Assembly (NCBI RefSeq): GCF_038562415.1
Contig: NZ_JBCFBA010000007.1
Span: forward strand, 124,001 to 188,000
DNA: 64,000 nucleotides
Direction of reading: 5' to 3'
Source of the DNA: Solidesulfovibrio sp.
GTDB lineage: Bacteria; Desulfobacterota; Desulfovibrionia; Desulfovibrionales; Desulfovibrionaceae
The position numbers and the translations under genes were made by a program. Below are positions 1-13,645 of this stretch, one piece after another (the first letter of the stretch is position 1; every line of letters starts with the position of its first letter). The notes under the pieces were generated by a model, which saw only the letters and a list, made by a program, of their open reading frames with translations, made no database searches and was not told the DNA's origin.

Positions 1-1622
1 AAGTCAAATCCGCCCTGATCGAACTGGCGGCAGCCCAGAAAAGGCAGTTGCAACGCTCCCTGGAATCGCAACGCCAAAACGAACGCACCGGGCAACGCAC
101 CGTGGCCTCGGTCACGGTCGTCCTGTCCGGGGCCGTCCTCGTTTTGCTGTGGACCCTGGGCCAGGGCATCGCCAAGCCCTTGTCCGCCATGGACGCCTTT
201 TCCCGCAAAGTCGCCCAGGGGGACTTCAATACCGCCCTGACGGGCAGCTTCGCCCTGGAGTTTCGGCGCCTCCAGGGCACGCTCGCGGCCATGTCCCGGG
301 AACTCAAAACCAGCCTGGGTTTTTCCCAAAGCGTCATGCGCGGCTTCAACCAGCCCTTCCTGACCATCGACAGCACGGGCCAGGTGACCCACCTCAACCA
401 GGCCGCCTTGGACATGCTCGACATCAAGGCCGCCCCCGACGGCTTCATCGGCCGGCCGGCCGGGGCCTTTTTCTACGACGATCCCGACAGGCCGACCAAG
501 GTGGCCCAGCTTATCGCCTCGGGCGACTGGAACAGCGCCGAGGATACCGTCCTGACCACGCGCACGGGCCGGCACGTCACGTTGCGGGCCGAGCGCTCGC
601 TGCTTCGGGACCTCGACGGCAACATCATCGGCGGCATCGCCACCTACATGGACCTGACCGCCATCAAGGAAAGCGAGGCCTTGGCCCTGGAACAGGCCCG
701 ACGCCTCCACGAGGCCGCCGACAAGATCCGGCGTGTGGCCGGCGTGCTCGGCGAAGCGTCCCAGGGGCTCTCGGCCCAGATCGAACAGTCGACCCAGGGC
801 GCCCAGGCCCAGTCGCGACGCGTGGTCGATACGGCCACGGCCATGGAGGAAATGAACGCCACGGTGCTCGAAGTCGCCCGCAACGCCTCCGAGGCGGCGC
901 AGATTTCGTCCCGAGCCAAATCCATGGCCGAGGAAGGCGTTCGGGCCGTGGTCCGGGTGGTCAGCTTCATGGGCCAGGTCAACGACAACGCCCGGCAGTC
1001 CCTGGAGGCCATGGGCCACCTGGGCAAACGGGCCGAAGGTATCGGCGGCATCCTCGGCACCATTTCCGACATCGCCGACCAGACCAACCTGCTGGCCTTA
1101 AACGCCGCCATCGAGGCCGCCCGGGCCGGCGAGGCCGGGCGCGGCTTCGCCGTGGTCGCCGACGAGGTCCGCAAACTCGCCGAGAAGACCATGACCGCCA
1201 CCAAGGAAGTCGGGGAGGCCATCCAAGGCATCCAGCACGGAACGCGGGACAATTACGAGCAGGTGGCCCAGGCGGTTGCGGCCATCGGCGAGGCGACCTC
1301 CCTGGCCAAACAGTCCGAGGGCATCCTCGACGAGATCGCCGGGCTCGTGGACACCACCGCCGACCAGGTGCGCTCCATCGCCACAGCCTCGGAACAGCAG
1401 TCGGCCACCAGCGAGGAAATCAACCGGAGCATCGACGAGATCAACACCATCTCCTCGGAGACGGCCGCGGCCATGCGCCAGTCTTCCCAGGCCGTGGCCT
1501 CCCTGGCCGACCAGACCCGGGAATTGTCGGAACTGATCGTGTCCATGGGCCAGGATGGCGACGCCCTCCCTTCCAGGGGCGCCGTCGCTCCCGGCCTGGC
1601 CCTGAGAGGCCGCCTGTCCTGA
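1..1622 (+). CDS. Methyl-accepting chemotaxis protein, 5'-truncated by window edge
   Basis: Chemoreceptor that passes a sensed signal to CheA/CheW at the inner membrane. The reading frame is open from base 3, so the true start and most of the periplasmic domain lie left of the window; 539 residues are visible. Order seen: the end of a periplasmic helix, a membrane segment ([17 protein letters not shown]), a HAMP-like linker ([11 protein letters not shown]), a PAS domain at about visible residues 105-215, then the long coiled-coil signalling domain. The hairpin tip has the family signature ([24 protein letters not shown], shown here only as the family block around 1058-1135). It ends in a short tail with no CheR-binding pentapeptide. 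An in-frame TTG at 48 should not be taken as the start. The genes that follow on the minus strand are unrelated. Confidence 0.93.
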   Translation, partial: VKSALIELAAAQKRQLQRSLESQRQNERTGQRTVASVTVVLSGAVLVLLWTLGQGIAKPLSAMDAFSRKVAQGDFNTALTGSFALEFRRLQGTLAAMSRELKTSLGFSQSVMRGFNQPFLTIDSTGQVTHLNQAALDMLDIKAAPDGFIGRPAGAFFYDDPDRPTKVAQLIASGDWNSAEDTVLTTRTGRHVTLRAERSLLRDLDGNIIGGIATYMDLTAIKESEALALEQARRLHEAADKIRRVAGVLGEASQGLSAQIEQSTQGAQAQSRRVVDTATAMEEMNATVLEVARNASEAAQISSRAKSMAEEGVRAVVRVVSFMGQVNDNARQSLEAMGHLGKRAEGIGGILGTISDIADQTNLLALNAAIEAARAGEAGRGFAVVADEVRKLAEKTMTATKEVGEAIQGIQHGTRDNYEQVAQAVAAIGEATSLAKQSEGILDEIAGLVDTTADQVRSIATASEQQSATSEEINRSIDEINTISSETAAAMRQSSQAVASLADQTRELSELIVSMGQDGDALPSRGAVAPGLALRGRLS

Positions 1623-1647
1623 TGCACCTTCCGGGCGCCGCCAATGC

Positions 1648-1684
1648 GAACGCCGGCCCGGGCATCCGTCCCGGACCGGCGTTC
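1648..1684. terminator. Hairpin between convergent genes, possible bidirectional terminator
   Basis: Fifteen-base arms (1648-1662 and 1670-1684, one mismatch) flank a 7-base loop, in the gap between the chemoreceptor stop and the 3' end of the minus-strand purF-side gene. There is no U-run directly after the stem in either direction; a run of six A lies 7 bases downstream on the plus strand. Placement suits termination, but the missing U-tract leaves it doubtful. Confidence 0.35.
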
Positions 1685-1734
1685 GGCCGTGAAAAAAGCG
1701 GCGCCCTGGCGGAGGCCGCCACCCGGACGTCGGG

Positions 1735-2094
1735 CTACAGCAGCGTCTGCAACAGCCCCATGGGCGTGCCGGAGGGCAGGGGCAGGCGTTTGTCGGGCAA
1801 CAGCCGCGTGGCCAGCATGGTCAGCCACTGGCGGGAGAAGGCCAAGTCCTCGAAGGTCAGGTGGCCGCGCCCGGAACCGTCGGTGGCCAGGCCGTAGCCG
1901 AAGACCGTGGCCCGTATGGGCTCGCACTCGCCCACGGGCAGGATCTCCAGGCTGATGGAGCGGGCGGCGGAATCGAGGGACAGGTCCCGGACCTCGCCGT
2001 ATTCGCGCAGGTACTGCCTGGCCGAGGAGAGCAGGAGCTTGGAGAGGGACTTGTCCTTGGCCCCGGCCAGGTCGATATTGATGTTGAACCCCAT
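1735..2094 (-). CDS. Small conserved-type protein of unknown function, downstream of purF
   Basis: A 119-residue protein that I do not recognise as a named family. It begins MGFNINIDLAGAKDKSL, has mixed alpha/beta character, no signal peptide, no membrane segment and no cysteine pair, so it should be cytosolic. It starts 6 bases after the purF stop and is probably the last gene of the carB-purF transcript. The pattern of charged and hydrophobic residues is that of a folded protein, and the frame has no competing ORF of better quality. No function can be assigned from the sequence alone. Confidence 0.7.
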   Translation of the reverse strand: MGFNINIDLAGAKDKSLSKLLLSSARQYLREYGEVRDLSLDSAARSISLEILPVGECEPIRATVFGYGLATDGSGRGHLTFEDLAFSRQWLTMLATRLLPDKRLPLPSGTPMGLLQTLL

Positions 2095-2100
2095 GGCCGC

Positions 2101-3516
2101 CTACCAGGAAAGGGCCAGGGACGCGTCGTCCAGGCAGTTTTTGAGCCCTTCGCCGCAGGGCGGGATGATGTACTCGCCGTCGAAGCAGGCCAAACAGTAG
2201 GATGGCGTCTCGCCGTTGCCGTGAACCGATTCGAGCAGGCCCTCGATGGACAGGTAGTGCAGCGAATCGAGGCCGATGAACTTGGCGATCTCGTCCACGC
2301 TCTGGTGGGCGGCGATCAGTTCGCCCTTGGACGAGAAATCGATGCCGTAAAAGCAGGGGTAGCGGATGGGCGGACAGGACACCCGCATGTGGATCTCCCG
2401 GGCGCCCAGTTCCCGAAGCCGCTTGACCCGGGTGCGGATGGTGGTGCCGCGCACGATGGAGTCCTCGACGATGAGGATGCGCTTGCCCTTGATCATGCTC
2501 TTGACCGGGTTGAGCTTCACCCGGACGCTGAAATCGCGCATGTCCTGGGAGGGCTGGATGAAGGTGCGGCCCACGTAGTGGTTGCGCACCATGCTCATCT
2601 CGAAGGGCAGGCCCGAGGCCTGCGAATAGCCGATGGCGGCGTAGAAGCCGGAATCGGGAAAGGGCATGACGTAGTCGGCGTCGACCGGCGCCTCGCTCGC
2701 CAGCGTCGACCCCATCTGTTTGCGCCGCTCGTAGACCACTTCGCCGAAGACTTCGGAGTCGGGGCGGGCGAAGTAGACCAGTTCGAAAATGCACTGGCGC
2801 ACGGGCTGGGGGTCGCAGATGCGGTAGGATTGCAGCCGGCGGTCCTGGATGACCAGCATCTCGCCCGGGGCCACGGAGCGGATGGCCTCGGCCTCCATGA
2901 GGTCGAAGGCGCAGGTCTCCGAGGCCAGGACATAGGCGTCGCCCATGCGGCCGAGCATGAGCGGCCGCACGCCGTGGGGGTCGCGCACGGCGATGATCTT
3001 GTCGTTGGCCAGAAGCAGTATGGAATAGGCGCCCTTGACCTTGTTGCAGGCCTTGATGACCGCCTCTTCCAGGGAGTTGCCGTTTAGGTACTTGGCGATG
3101 AGGTGGACGAAGACTTCCGAGTCGATGGTGGTCTGGAAGATGGAGCCCGTGGCTTCCAGTTCGGCCCGCAGCTCCATGGTGTTGACCAGGTTGCCGTTGT
3201 GGGCGATGGCCAGGTGGTAGTCGCCGAAGCGCACGAGAAAGGGCTGGCAGTTGCGCAACAGCGACGCGCCGGTGGTGGAATAGCGGATGTGGCCCACGGC
3301 GACCGTGCCCTTGAGCTCCTTGCCCAGGTGGCGCTCGGAGAACACGTCGGCGACCAGGCCCATGCCCCGCTGCTCGCGGATGCGCCCGCCGTCCCAGGTG
3401 ACGATGCCCGCCGATTCCTGCCCCCGGTGCTGGAGGGCGTAGAGGCCGAAATAGGCCATCCGCGCCGCTTCGGGATGGCCGTAGATGCCGAACAGTCCGC
3501 AGTATTCCTTTTTCAT
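2101..3516 (-). CDS. purF: Amidophosphoribosyltransferase (glutamine PRPP amidotransferase)
   Basis: Catalyses the first committed step of purine synthesis: PRPP plus glutamine gives 5-phosphoribosylamine. It has 471 residues. The N-terminal class II glutaminase begins MKKEYCGLFGIYG; Cys6 is the expected nucleophile after removal of a 5-residue propeptide. The glutaminase runs to about residue 235 and the PRTase domain follows, with the PRPP loop ILIVEDSIVRGTT at about 345. Cysteines in YPCFYGID and in SYCLACFDG match the Fe-S-ligand positions of the Bacillus-type enzyme, so it is probably the oxygen-sensitive Fe-S form. It starts 15 bases after carB, so the two are likely co-transcribed. The Shine-Dalgarno is weak. 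Confidence 0.97.
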   Translation of the reverse strand: MKKEYCGLFGIYGHPEAARMAYFGLYALQHRGQESAGIVTWDGGRIREQRGMGLVADVFSERHLGKELKGTVAVGHIRYSTTGASLLRNCQPFLVRFGDYHLAIAHNGNLVNTMELRAELEATGSIFQTTIDSEVFVHLIAKYLNGNSLEEAVIKACNKVKGAYSILLLANDKIIAVRDPHGVRPLMLGRMGDAYVLASETCAFDLMEAEAIRSVAPGEMLVIQDRRLQSYRICDPQPVRQCIFELVYFARPDSEVFGEVVYERRKQMGSTLASEAPVDADYVMPFPDSGFYAAIGYSQASGLPFEMSMVRNHYVGRTFIQPSQDMRDFSVRVKLNPVKSMIKGKRILIVEDSIVRGTTIRTRVKRLRELGAREIHMRVSCPPIRYPCFYGIDFSSKGELIAAHQSVDEIAKFIGLDSLHYLSIEGLLESVHGNGETPSYCLACFDGEYIIPPCGEGLKNCLDDASLALSW

Positions 3517-3531
3517 GACACGCGCCCGGGC

Positions 3532-6768
<3,237 letters not shown>

Positions 6769-6898
6769 GGCGTGCGTCTGAGGGTAAAAGGTGGCGAGCA
6801 AAGGTCTCGAACCCGGTAGGAATAAGCCGTTTCGCCCCGTTCCGCAAGGGCTTTGCGCATCGCGGGGACCGGGCGGCAGGCGAGGCCCGCCTCGAAAC

Positions 6899-8455
6899 CT
6901 AGCGGTTTTTCACGCGCTGCACGGCGACGAGCGATTCGAGATGGAACTTTTTCACCCGATAGCCCATCTGTCGGGGCGTGATGCCCAGTTCCCTGGCGGC
7001 CTTGTGCTGGATGCCGCCGCTGCGGCGCAGGGCGTCCATGATGACGGATTTTTCCAGGCTTTTAAGCGACGGCGCGCCCTCGCCTTCCTCGCCGTCCCCG
7101 GCGTAGGCGTCCTCGCGGGAGGCGATGGTCAGGTAGGGGCGGATGAGGTCCGCGTCGATACGCTCGTTTTCGGCCAGGATCACCAGCCGCTCCACCAGGT
7201 TTTCCATCTCCCGGACGTTGCCCGGCCAGTCGTACTCCTTGAGCACGGCCAGGGCCTCGGTGGAGAAGGTGAGCTTTCGCGCGTATTCCTTGGAGACCTT
7301 GTTGAGGAAGTGGATGATCAGCGACGGGATGTCTTCCTTGCGCTCGCGAAGGGGCGGCGTGTTGAGGGGGAAGACGTTGAGGCGGTAGTAGAGGTCGGGC
7401 CGAAACGAGCCCTCTTCGGCCAGGGCGGCCAGGTCCTTGTTGGTGGCGGCGATGATGCGCACGTCGGCCTGGCGGGTCTTGTTGCTGCCCAGGCGCTCGA
7501 ATTCCTTGTCCTGGAGCACGCGCAACAGCTTGGCCTGCAGGCCCAAGGGCAGCTCGCCGATCTCGTCGAGGAACAGCGTCCCCTTGTTGGCTTCCTCGAA
7601 CCGGCCGGGCTTGGTCTGGTCCGCGCCGGTAAAGGCGCCCTTCTCGTAGCCGAACAGTTCCGATTCCAGGAGGTTTTCCGGGATCGAGGCGCAGTTGACC
7701 TTGATGAAGGGAAAATCCTTGCGCTCGGACAGGTCGTGGATGATGCGGCCAATGAGCGTCTTGCCGGTGCCGGATTCGCCCAGAAGCAGCACCGTGGCCC
7801 TTGTCGGCGCGACCTTCTCGATCTGGCGCTGGACATCCTGCATGGCCAGGCTCTTGCCGACGATGTACAGGCCCCGGGTTTCCCGGGACAGCTTGTACTT
7901 CAGCGAGACGTTTTCGCGCTTGAGGTTGGCGACCTTGGCCTCGTACTTCTGGTTGAGGCTCATGAACTGGGCAATCAGCGTGGCCACGACGGTCAAAAAG
8001 GCCACGTCCTCCTCGTAGTCCACCTCGTCGCCGAACAGCCGGTCGACGTTGAGCACACCGATGGCCTGGCCGTGGAGCAAAATGGGCACGCCGACGAAGG
8101 AGATGCGGTCGCGCTCGATCTTGCGCGACTGCGTCTTGTCGAGAAACAGCGGCTCCTCGCGGATGTCCGGCACGACGTAGGGCTGGGCGGTCTGGAAGAT
8201 GAGCCCGGTGACGCCCTCGTCGAGGCCGTAGACCCCCCGGCTTTTCTCCTCCGGGGACAGCCCCTGGGAAACGCTGATGGCCAGCTTGTCCGTGGAACGG
8301 TCCACCAGGGTGATGGTGGCCCGCTTCATGGAAAGCTGTTCGGCCAGGATGCGCAGGATGTCCTGGAGCGACTGTTCGAGGTCGAGGGCCTTGTCGATGA
8401 CGCCGCTTATGGCCGACAGGCAGGCGAGTTGGAGATTTAGCGTTTTTGCAGCCAT
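6899..8455 (-). CDS. NifA-like sigma-54 enhancer-binding activator (GAF-AAA+-HTH)
   Basis: A 518-residue transcription activator of sigma-54 RNA polymerase. A GAF sensory domain spans about 20-165. The AAA+ domain (about 190-425) has Walker A GESGTGKT, the sigma-54 contact loop GAFTGA and Walker [13 protein letters not shown]. The C-terminal Fis-type helix-turn-helix ([19 protein letters not shown]) resembles NifA more than NtrC. There is no receiver domain, so control should come through GAF ligand binding or a partner. Its start overlaps the 3' end of argH by 19 bases, so translation is probably coupled to the arginine genes. No nif genes are in the window, and its targets are unknown; calling it nifA would go too far. 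Confidence 0.9.
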   Translation of the reverse strand: MAAKTLNLQLACLSAISGVIDKALDLEQSLQDILRILAEQLSMKRATITLVDRSTDKLAISVSQGLSPEEKSRGVYGLDEGVTGLIFQTAQPYVVPDIREEPLFLDKTQSRKIERDRISFVGVPILLHGQAIGVLNVDRLFGDEVDYEEDVAFLTVVATLIAQFMSLNQKYEAKVANLKRENVSLKYKLSRETRGLYIVGKSLAMQDVQRQIEKVAPTRATVLLLGESGTGKTLIGRIIHDLSERKDFPFIKVNCASIPENLLESELFGYEKGAFTGADQTKPGRFEEANKGTLFLDEIGELPLGLQAKLLRVLQDKEFERLGSNKTRQADVRIIAATNKDLAALAEEGSFRPDLYYRLNVFPLNTPPLRERKEDIPSLIIHFLNKVSKEYARKLTFSTEALAVLKEYDWPGNVREMENLVERLVILAENERIDADLIRPYLTIASREDAYAGDGEEGEGAPSLKSLEKSVIMDALRRSGGIQHKAARELGITPRQMGYRVKKFHLESLVAVQRVKNR

Positions 8456-9819
8456 CGGGACAGTTCCGCCATCTGGGCGCTCACGGATTCGGGACCCGTG
8501 CCGCCGGGTCCGTTGCGTCTGGCCACGGCGGTTTCGTACCGCAGGGCCTCGAAAACATCCTGCTCCATGGCCGGGAAAAATACACGCAATTCATCGAGGG
8601 TCAATTCCTCCAGGGCCTTTCCCGCCGATTCGGCAAAGGCCACCGCCCGTCCGGTGACGTGATGGGCCTCGCGAAAGGGCACGCCCTTGGCGACCAGGTA
8701 GTCGGCCAGCTCCGTGGCGTTGAGGTAGCCCTGGGCCAGGGCGTCGCGCATGCGCTCGGGGCGGAAACGCAGTTCGGACAGCATGCCGGCCATGACGCGA
8801 AGGCTGGCCCGCACGGTGTCGTCGGCGTCGAAAAAGGGCTCCTTGTCTTCCTGCAAGTCCCGGTTGTAGGTCAGGGGCAGGCCCTTGACCACGGTAAGCA
8901 GGCCGAACAAGTCGCCGTAGACCCGGCCCACCCGGCCGCGCATGAGCTCGGCCGCGTCGGGGTTTTTCTTTTGCGGCATGATGCTCGAACCGGTGGCGTA
9001 GGCGTCGGGCAGGGCGACATAGCCGAAACGCGGGTTGGCCCAGAGGATGATCTCCTCGCAAAAGCGGCTTAAGTGCGCCATGACCACCGAGGCCACGAAA
9101 AGCGCCTCCAGGGCGAAATCCCGGTCGGAGACGGCGTCCATGCTGTTGGCGAAGGCGTGGGAAAAGCCGACCTGGCGCGCCACCATGCCGGGATCGAGGG
9201 AATAGGTGGTGCCGGCCAGGGCGGCGGCGCCGAGCGGCGAGACCTTCACGCGTTTGGCGGCGTCGTCCATGCGCTCGCAGTCGCGCCTAAGCATCCAGGC
9301 GTAGGCCAGCAGGTGCTGGGCCAGGCTCACGGGCTGGGCCGGCTGGAGGTGGGTGCAACCGGGCAGCAGCGTGTCCATATGCTCTTCGGCCCTGGCCAGG
9401 AAAACCCCAACGAGCTCCCGGGCCAGCTTCCCCCAGGTCTCCAGGCTCTCGGCGACATACAGCCGAAAATCAAGCGCCACCTGGTCGTTGCGGCTGCGGC
9501 CGGTGTGGAGCTTGCCGCCCAAGGGGCCGATCAACTCGGTCAGGCGCTGCTCCACGTTCATGTGGACGTCCTCGAACTCCGCGCGCCAGGGGAAGGTCCC
9601 GGCCTCGATCTCGTCGAGCACCTGGCCGAGCCCGGCCACGATGCGCTCGGCCTCCTCGCCCGCCAGCACGCCGCGCTTGGCCAGCATCCTGGCATGGGCC
9701 TTGGAACCGGCGATATCCTGGCGGTACATGCGGCGGTCATAGGAAACGGATTCGCTGTAGGCCTCCATCAAGGCCCCCGTCCCCTCGCCAAACCGCCCAC
9801 CCCACATTTTCGTGGACAT
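8437..9819 (-). CDS. argH: Argininosuccinate lyase
   Basis: Last step of arginine synthesis: argininosuccinate to arginine plus fumarate. It has 460 residues and the fumarase/aspartase-superfamily signature [15 protein letters not shown] at about 280, with the catalytic serine in that flexible loop. The start at 9819 ([10 protein letters not shown]) is supported by a GGAG five bases upstream and by the family N-terminus; the frame stays open further up only through palindromic repeat DNA. The 3' end overlaps the following activator gene. argG lies upstream across a 371-bp repeat-filled spacer. Confidence 0.97.
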   Translation of the reverse strand: MSTKMWGGRFGEGTGALMEAYSESVSYDRRMYRQDIAGSKAHARMLAKRGVLAGEEAERIVAGLGQVLDEIEAGTFPWRAEFEDVHMNVEQRLTELIGPLGGKLHTGRSRNDQVALDFRLYVAESLETWGKLARELVGVFLARAEEHMDTLLPGCTHLQPAQPVSLAQHLLAYAWMLRRDCERMDDAAKRVKVSPLGAAALAGTTYSLDPGMVARQVGFSHAFANSMDAVSDRDFALEALFVASVVMAHLSRFCEEIILWANPRFGYVALPDAYATGSSIMPQKKNPDAAELMRGRVGRVYGDLFGLLTVVKGLPLTYNRDLQEDKEPFFDADDTVRASLRVMAGMLSELRFRPERMRDALAQGYLNATELADYLVAKGVPFREAHHVTGRAVAFAESAGKALEELTLDELRVFFPAMEQDVFEALRYETAVARRNGPGGTGPESVSAQMAELSRWLQKR

Positions 9820-9850
9820 GATCGTCTCCTTCGGGCGAGAAAGAGAGGAA

Positions 9851-9900
9851 CCAGGGGGAGGGAACCCCTTTTTTGCAAAAAAGGGGTTCCCTCCCCCTGG
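9851..9900. repeat. Perfect 50-bp palindrome
   Basis: Every base of 9851-9875 is mirrored by 9876-9900. The outer part is C/G-rich (ccagggggaggg) and the centre is TTTTTTGCAAAAAA. It could fold into a 20+ bp hairpin in the argG-argH transcript. No U-tract follows the outer end in either direction, so it is not a standard terminator. Confidence 0.95.
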
Positions 9901-9980
9901 ACCCCCTCCCTCCCCCAAAAACTCTCAAAGGGGGATACCGTCTCCCCTTTTCCCCTGCGGCGCTTCGCCGCTGGCGCACC

Positions 9981-10052
9981 TTGTGGGCGCGATTTCGGGC
10001 AACGTGCTGGCCGGCTTTGCGGCCTGCGGGTTGCCCGAAATCGCGCCCACAA
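9981..10052. repeat. Inverted repeat with 23-bp perfect arms
   Basis: Arms 9981-10003 and 10030-10052 are exact reverse complements (ttgtgggcgcgatttcggg...), with a 26-base GC-rich loop. The arms carry a block seen only here in the window. Confidence 0.93.
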
Positions 10053-10116
10053 TCCGGTCGGCGTCCCGCCGCCCGACGGTCCCGACCGTTCCACCGCCCG
10101 CCCCGTCGGGGAGGGT

Positions 10117-10141
10117 CCGGGAGGGGGTCACCCCCTCCCGG
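10117..10141. repeat. 25-bp GC-rich palindrome
   Basis: Twelve-base arms ccgggagggggt / accccctcccgg around a single central base. Together with the two repeats to its left it fills the argG-argH spacer. Confidence 0.85.
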
Positions 10142-10190
10142 CCGCCGGAGGCATTCTTCTCTCGCCTCGTCTTGCCTTGCCTTCCCGTCC

Positions 10191-11387
<1,197 letters not shown>

Positions 11388-11414
11388 GGCGGTGTCCTTG
11401 TCAACGGGCGGGGA

Positions 11415-12320
11415 TCAGCCCTTGGTGAAAATCCATTCCAGAATGGCCTTCTGGACGTGCAGGCGGTTTTCGGCCTCGTCCCAGACGATGGAGGCCGGGC
11501 CTTCCATGACGGCGTCGGTGATCTCCTCGCCCCGGTGGGCCGGCAGGCAGTGGAGCACCTTGGCCCCGGGCGCGGCGACGGCCAGCAGGGCGTCGTTTAC
11601 CTGGAAGCCGGCGAAATCCCGAATGCGCTTTTCGCGCTCGCCCTCCTGGCCCATGGAAGCCCAGACGTCGGTATAGAGGTAGTGCGCGCCCCGGGCGGCC
11701 TCGGCCGGATCGTTGACCACGGCAACGTCCGCGCCCAGGCTCTTGGCCCGGGCGACGATGGCGGGGGCCGGCTCGTAGCCCTTGGGCGCGGCCACCACCA
11801 CCCGGATGGGGAAGCGGGCGGCGGCGTTTACAAGCGAATGGGCGATATTGTTGCCGTCGCCGACGAAGGCCACGGTGAGCCCGTCCAGGCGGCCGGAATG
11901 TTCGCGCATGGTCAGCAGGTCGGCCATGATCTGGCAGGGGTGGTATTCGTCGGACAGGGCGTTGACCACGGGGATGGAGCCGTGGGCGGCCAGTTCCTCG
12001 AGCTTGTGGTGGCCGAAGGTGCGCACGATCAGGCAGTCGGCGTAGCGCGACAGCACCCGGGCGGTATCGCGGATGGGCTCGTCGCGGCCGAGCTGGGAAT
12101 CGTTTTGCGTCATGAAGATGGGCCAGCCGCCGAGGTGGCGCACGGCCACTTCGAAGGAGACGCGGGTGCGGGTGGAAGCCTTTTCGAAGACCAGGACGCA
12201 GGTCTTGCCGCCCAGCAACTCGCAGCGGTAGTCGGCGGCCTTCATGGCGGCGGCCCGGTCGAGGATCGCGGCGGCCTCCTCGCGGGTGAAATCCAGAATG
12301 GTCAGGAAATGCTGGGGCAT
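11415..12320 (-). CDS. argF: Ornithine carbamoyltransferase
   Basis: Transfers the carbamoyl group of carbamoyl phosphate to ornithine, giving citrulline. It has 301 residues. The carbamoyl-phosphate loop is STRTR at about 49, HPCQ is at about 126 and the ornithine-side HCLPAHRGEE is at about 262. The start at 12320 (MPQHFLTILDF) has GAAGGAT upstream and matches the family N-terminus, although the frame stays open much further through unrelated DNA. It is the first gene of the arginine block and probably the promoter-proximal one. The supply enzyme gene carB lies further down the same strand. Confidence 0.96.
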   Translation of the reverse strand: MPQHFLTILDFTREEAAAILDRAAAMKAADYRCELLGGKTCVLVFEKASTRTRVSFEVAVRHLGGWPIFMTQNDSQLGRDEPIRDTARVLSRYADCLIVRTFGHHKLEELAAHGSIPVVNALSDEYHPCQIMADLLTMREHSGRLDGLTVAFVGDGNNIAHSLVNAAARFPIRVVVAAPKGYEPAPAIVARAKSLGADVAVVNDPAEAARGAHYLYTDVWASMGQEGEREKRIRDFAGFQVNDALLAVAAPGAKVLHCLPAHRGEEITDAVMEGPASIVWDEAENRLHVQKAILEWIFTKG

Positions 12321-12367
12321 AGCTCTATCCTTCGGACGCGATTTCCCTAGTGGTGGAAAAAGGATGT

Positions 12368-12397
12368 TATCTACTCCTTTTGTCCAGGCCTTGTAAA
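12368..12397 (-). promoter_or_regulatory. Possible sigma-70 promoter for argF
   Basis: Read on the minus strand, TTTACA (12397-12392) and TAGATA (12373-12368) are separated by 18 bases, about 50 bases upstream of the argF start. Agreement with consensus is partial. No arginine-repressor box could be recognised. Confidence 0.3.
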
Positions 12398-12542
12398 GAC
12401 GCTTGGCCGGCCAACGGCGCGAAAACGTTGACCGCGAAGCCGGAAAAAGGCTACGATCCGGCATGGTCCCCTTCGTCCCGGCCGTTGGCCGGCCCGGACG
12501 ACGACGGCGCTTGAGCCGGGGACCCAAGGGGGAGGAACATCC

Positions 12543-12914
12543 ATGAAGGCGGCGAGAACATCTTGGTTGTTGGCGATGTTGGGCATTGCGGCCGCACTCT
12601 CGGGCTGCGTGGTCGCGGCCGGCCCGGCCTATTACGCGGCGCCGCCGCCCTGCCCGGCCGGCTACTACTGGTCGCCGGGCTACGGCTGCGTGGCCGCGCC
12701 GGTGGACGTGGTCGTGCCCCCGGATCCGGTCTACGCCCTGGTCGGCATCGACGGCCTGAACCTGCGCTCCTGCCCGACCACCCAGTGCGGCGTGATCACG
12801 GCGCTTCCCAAGGGCGAACAGGTGCAGGTCCTGTCCCACGAGGGCGCCTGGACCCATGTCTGGGCGTTTGCCCGCAACCTGGAAGGCTGGGTCGCCTCGC
12901 GCTACCTCGACTGA
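12543..12914 (+). CDS. Small SH3-domain lipoprotein
   Basis: A 123-residue exported protein. The N-terminal signal ends in the lipobox LSGC (Cys20), so it should be lipid-anchored. A Pro/Tyr/Ala-rich spacer follows, then a bacterial SH3 (SH3b) domain at about 65-122 (GLNLRSCPTTQCGVITALPKG, WVASRYLD). SH3b domains commonly bind cell-wall peptides. Six cysteines after the signal, including the lipidated one, suggest disulfides. A strong GGGGAGG lies upstream. It is divergent from argF and 39 bases before another small exported-protein gene. Confidence 0.8.
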   Translation: MKAARTSWLLAMLGIAAALSGCVVAAGPAYYAAPPPCPAGYYWSPGYGCVAAPVDVVVPPDPVYALVGIDGLNLRSCPTTQCGVITALPKGEQVQVLSHEGAWTHVWAFARNLEGWVASRYLD

Positions 12915-12953
12915 GGCCCCCTCCGAGGTGAAACCCCAACCGCCGAGGTTCCC

Positions 12954-13316
12954 ATGGCAAACACAACACGTTTCTTCTGGTTGACGGCGGCTGTCCTGGC
13001 CGTTTTGGCCCTGTCCGCGCCGCCCTGGGCCCAGGCCGGCGACACCGGGTTGCTCCTGGCCCAGCAAGGCCCGACCGGCATGCCGCCGGGAGGCCAGGGC
13101 GGCAAACGGCAGCCCCAGGGCGCGCAACAACAGGGCCAGCCCGGCGGCATGCAGCAACCGGCCCAGCCCGGCGCCGGCGGCGACGCCAACGCCTGCATGC
13201 AAAGCTACCAGCGCTGCGTCATGATGTGCGCGGGCGTTGCCAACTGCATCAACAACTGCAACGTCGGCTATGCCGTGTGCACCCAGCCCCAGGGCGGGCG
13301 CCCGGGCGGCAGCTGA
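12954..13316 (+). CDS. Small exported Gly/Gln/Pro-rich, Cys-rich protein
   Basis: A 120-residue protein of no family I recognise. Residues 1-28 form a cleavable signal peptide ending AQA. Residues 40-75 are low-complexity Gly/Gln/Pro. The C-terminal third carries six cysteines in a CMQSYQRCVMMC...NCINNC pattern, so it is probably disulfide-bonded in the periplasm. It follows the SH3 lipoprotein by 39 bases in the same direction and may share its transcript. Confidence 0.68.
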   Translation: MANTTRFFWLTAAVLAVLALSAPPWAQAGDTGLLLAQQGPTGMPPGGQGGKRQPQGAQQQGQPGGMQQPAQPGAGGDANACMQSYQRCVMMCAGVANCINNCNVGYAVCTQPQGGRPGGS

Positions 13317-13645
13317 TCCCATTTCCCGCCAGCCGGGCCGCCGCATCGGGCGGCCCGGCCCGGGATTTCCCCCACCCCTCTCTTACGCCTTGCCCGCCAC
13401 GTCCTCGTTGGCGAAAATCCTTCCCGTGGCCCGAACGGCCGGACAGGCCCGGCAAGCCCCGTGGAGGAGAGGTCCGACTCGACGGCCTTCGGTCCGGTTC
13501 GCAGGGAGCCCGGCGGCGTCCCTTGCCAAACGCGGCGTGGTGCCTTATGGGACAATTCCATACTTTTTAAGAATGGTTTTCAGGCACCTTGGACAAGGGG
13601 TCAGGAAGAAGGGCGCTCTGGAATCCACGGACACGGAGTTGTTGT
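13317..13645. other. Intergenic, 329 bp
   Basis: No gene is supported. It holds one GC-rich hairpin just after the upstream gene (listed separately) and, near 13550-13580, a short AT-richer patch (cttatgggacaattccatac) that could carry the promoter of the kinase gene. No clear -24/-12 element was found. Confidence 0.5.
13332..13359 (+). terminator. GC-rich hairpin after the small exported-protein genes
   Basis: Eleven-base perfect arms (13332-13342 and 13349-13359) with a 6-base loop, 16 bases past the stop codon. The following sequence has only a short ATTT, so strength is uncertain. Confidence 0.4.

Larger units (their letters stand above)
9820..10190. repeat. 371-bp argG-argH spacer packed with inverted repeats
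   Basis: No gene is credible here. The stretch holds a perfect 50-bp palindrome (9851-9900), a 23-bp-arm inverted repeat (9981-10003 with 10030-10052) and a 25-bp palindrome (10117-10141), separated by C-rich runs. Short frames that cross it translate to low-complexity Gly/Pro/Lys peptides and differ only by which arm is read. This looks like a composite of dispersed non-coding repeats inserted within an otherwise tight operon; that origin is inferred. Confidence 0.8.

Noticed and set aside
9851-9900. 50-bp palindrome as a terminator
   Set aside because: The stem's A/T run lies in the loop, and no U-tract follows the base of the stem in either direction.
12321-13346. Long upstream extension of the argF frame
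   Set aside because: The OTC family starts at MPQHF (12320) with a Shine-Dalgarno; the extension is antisense to two small exported-protein genes.
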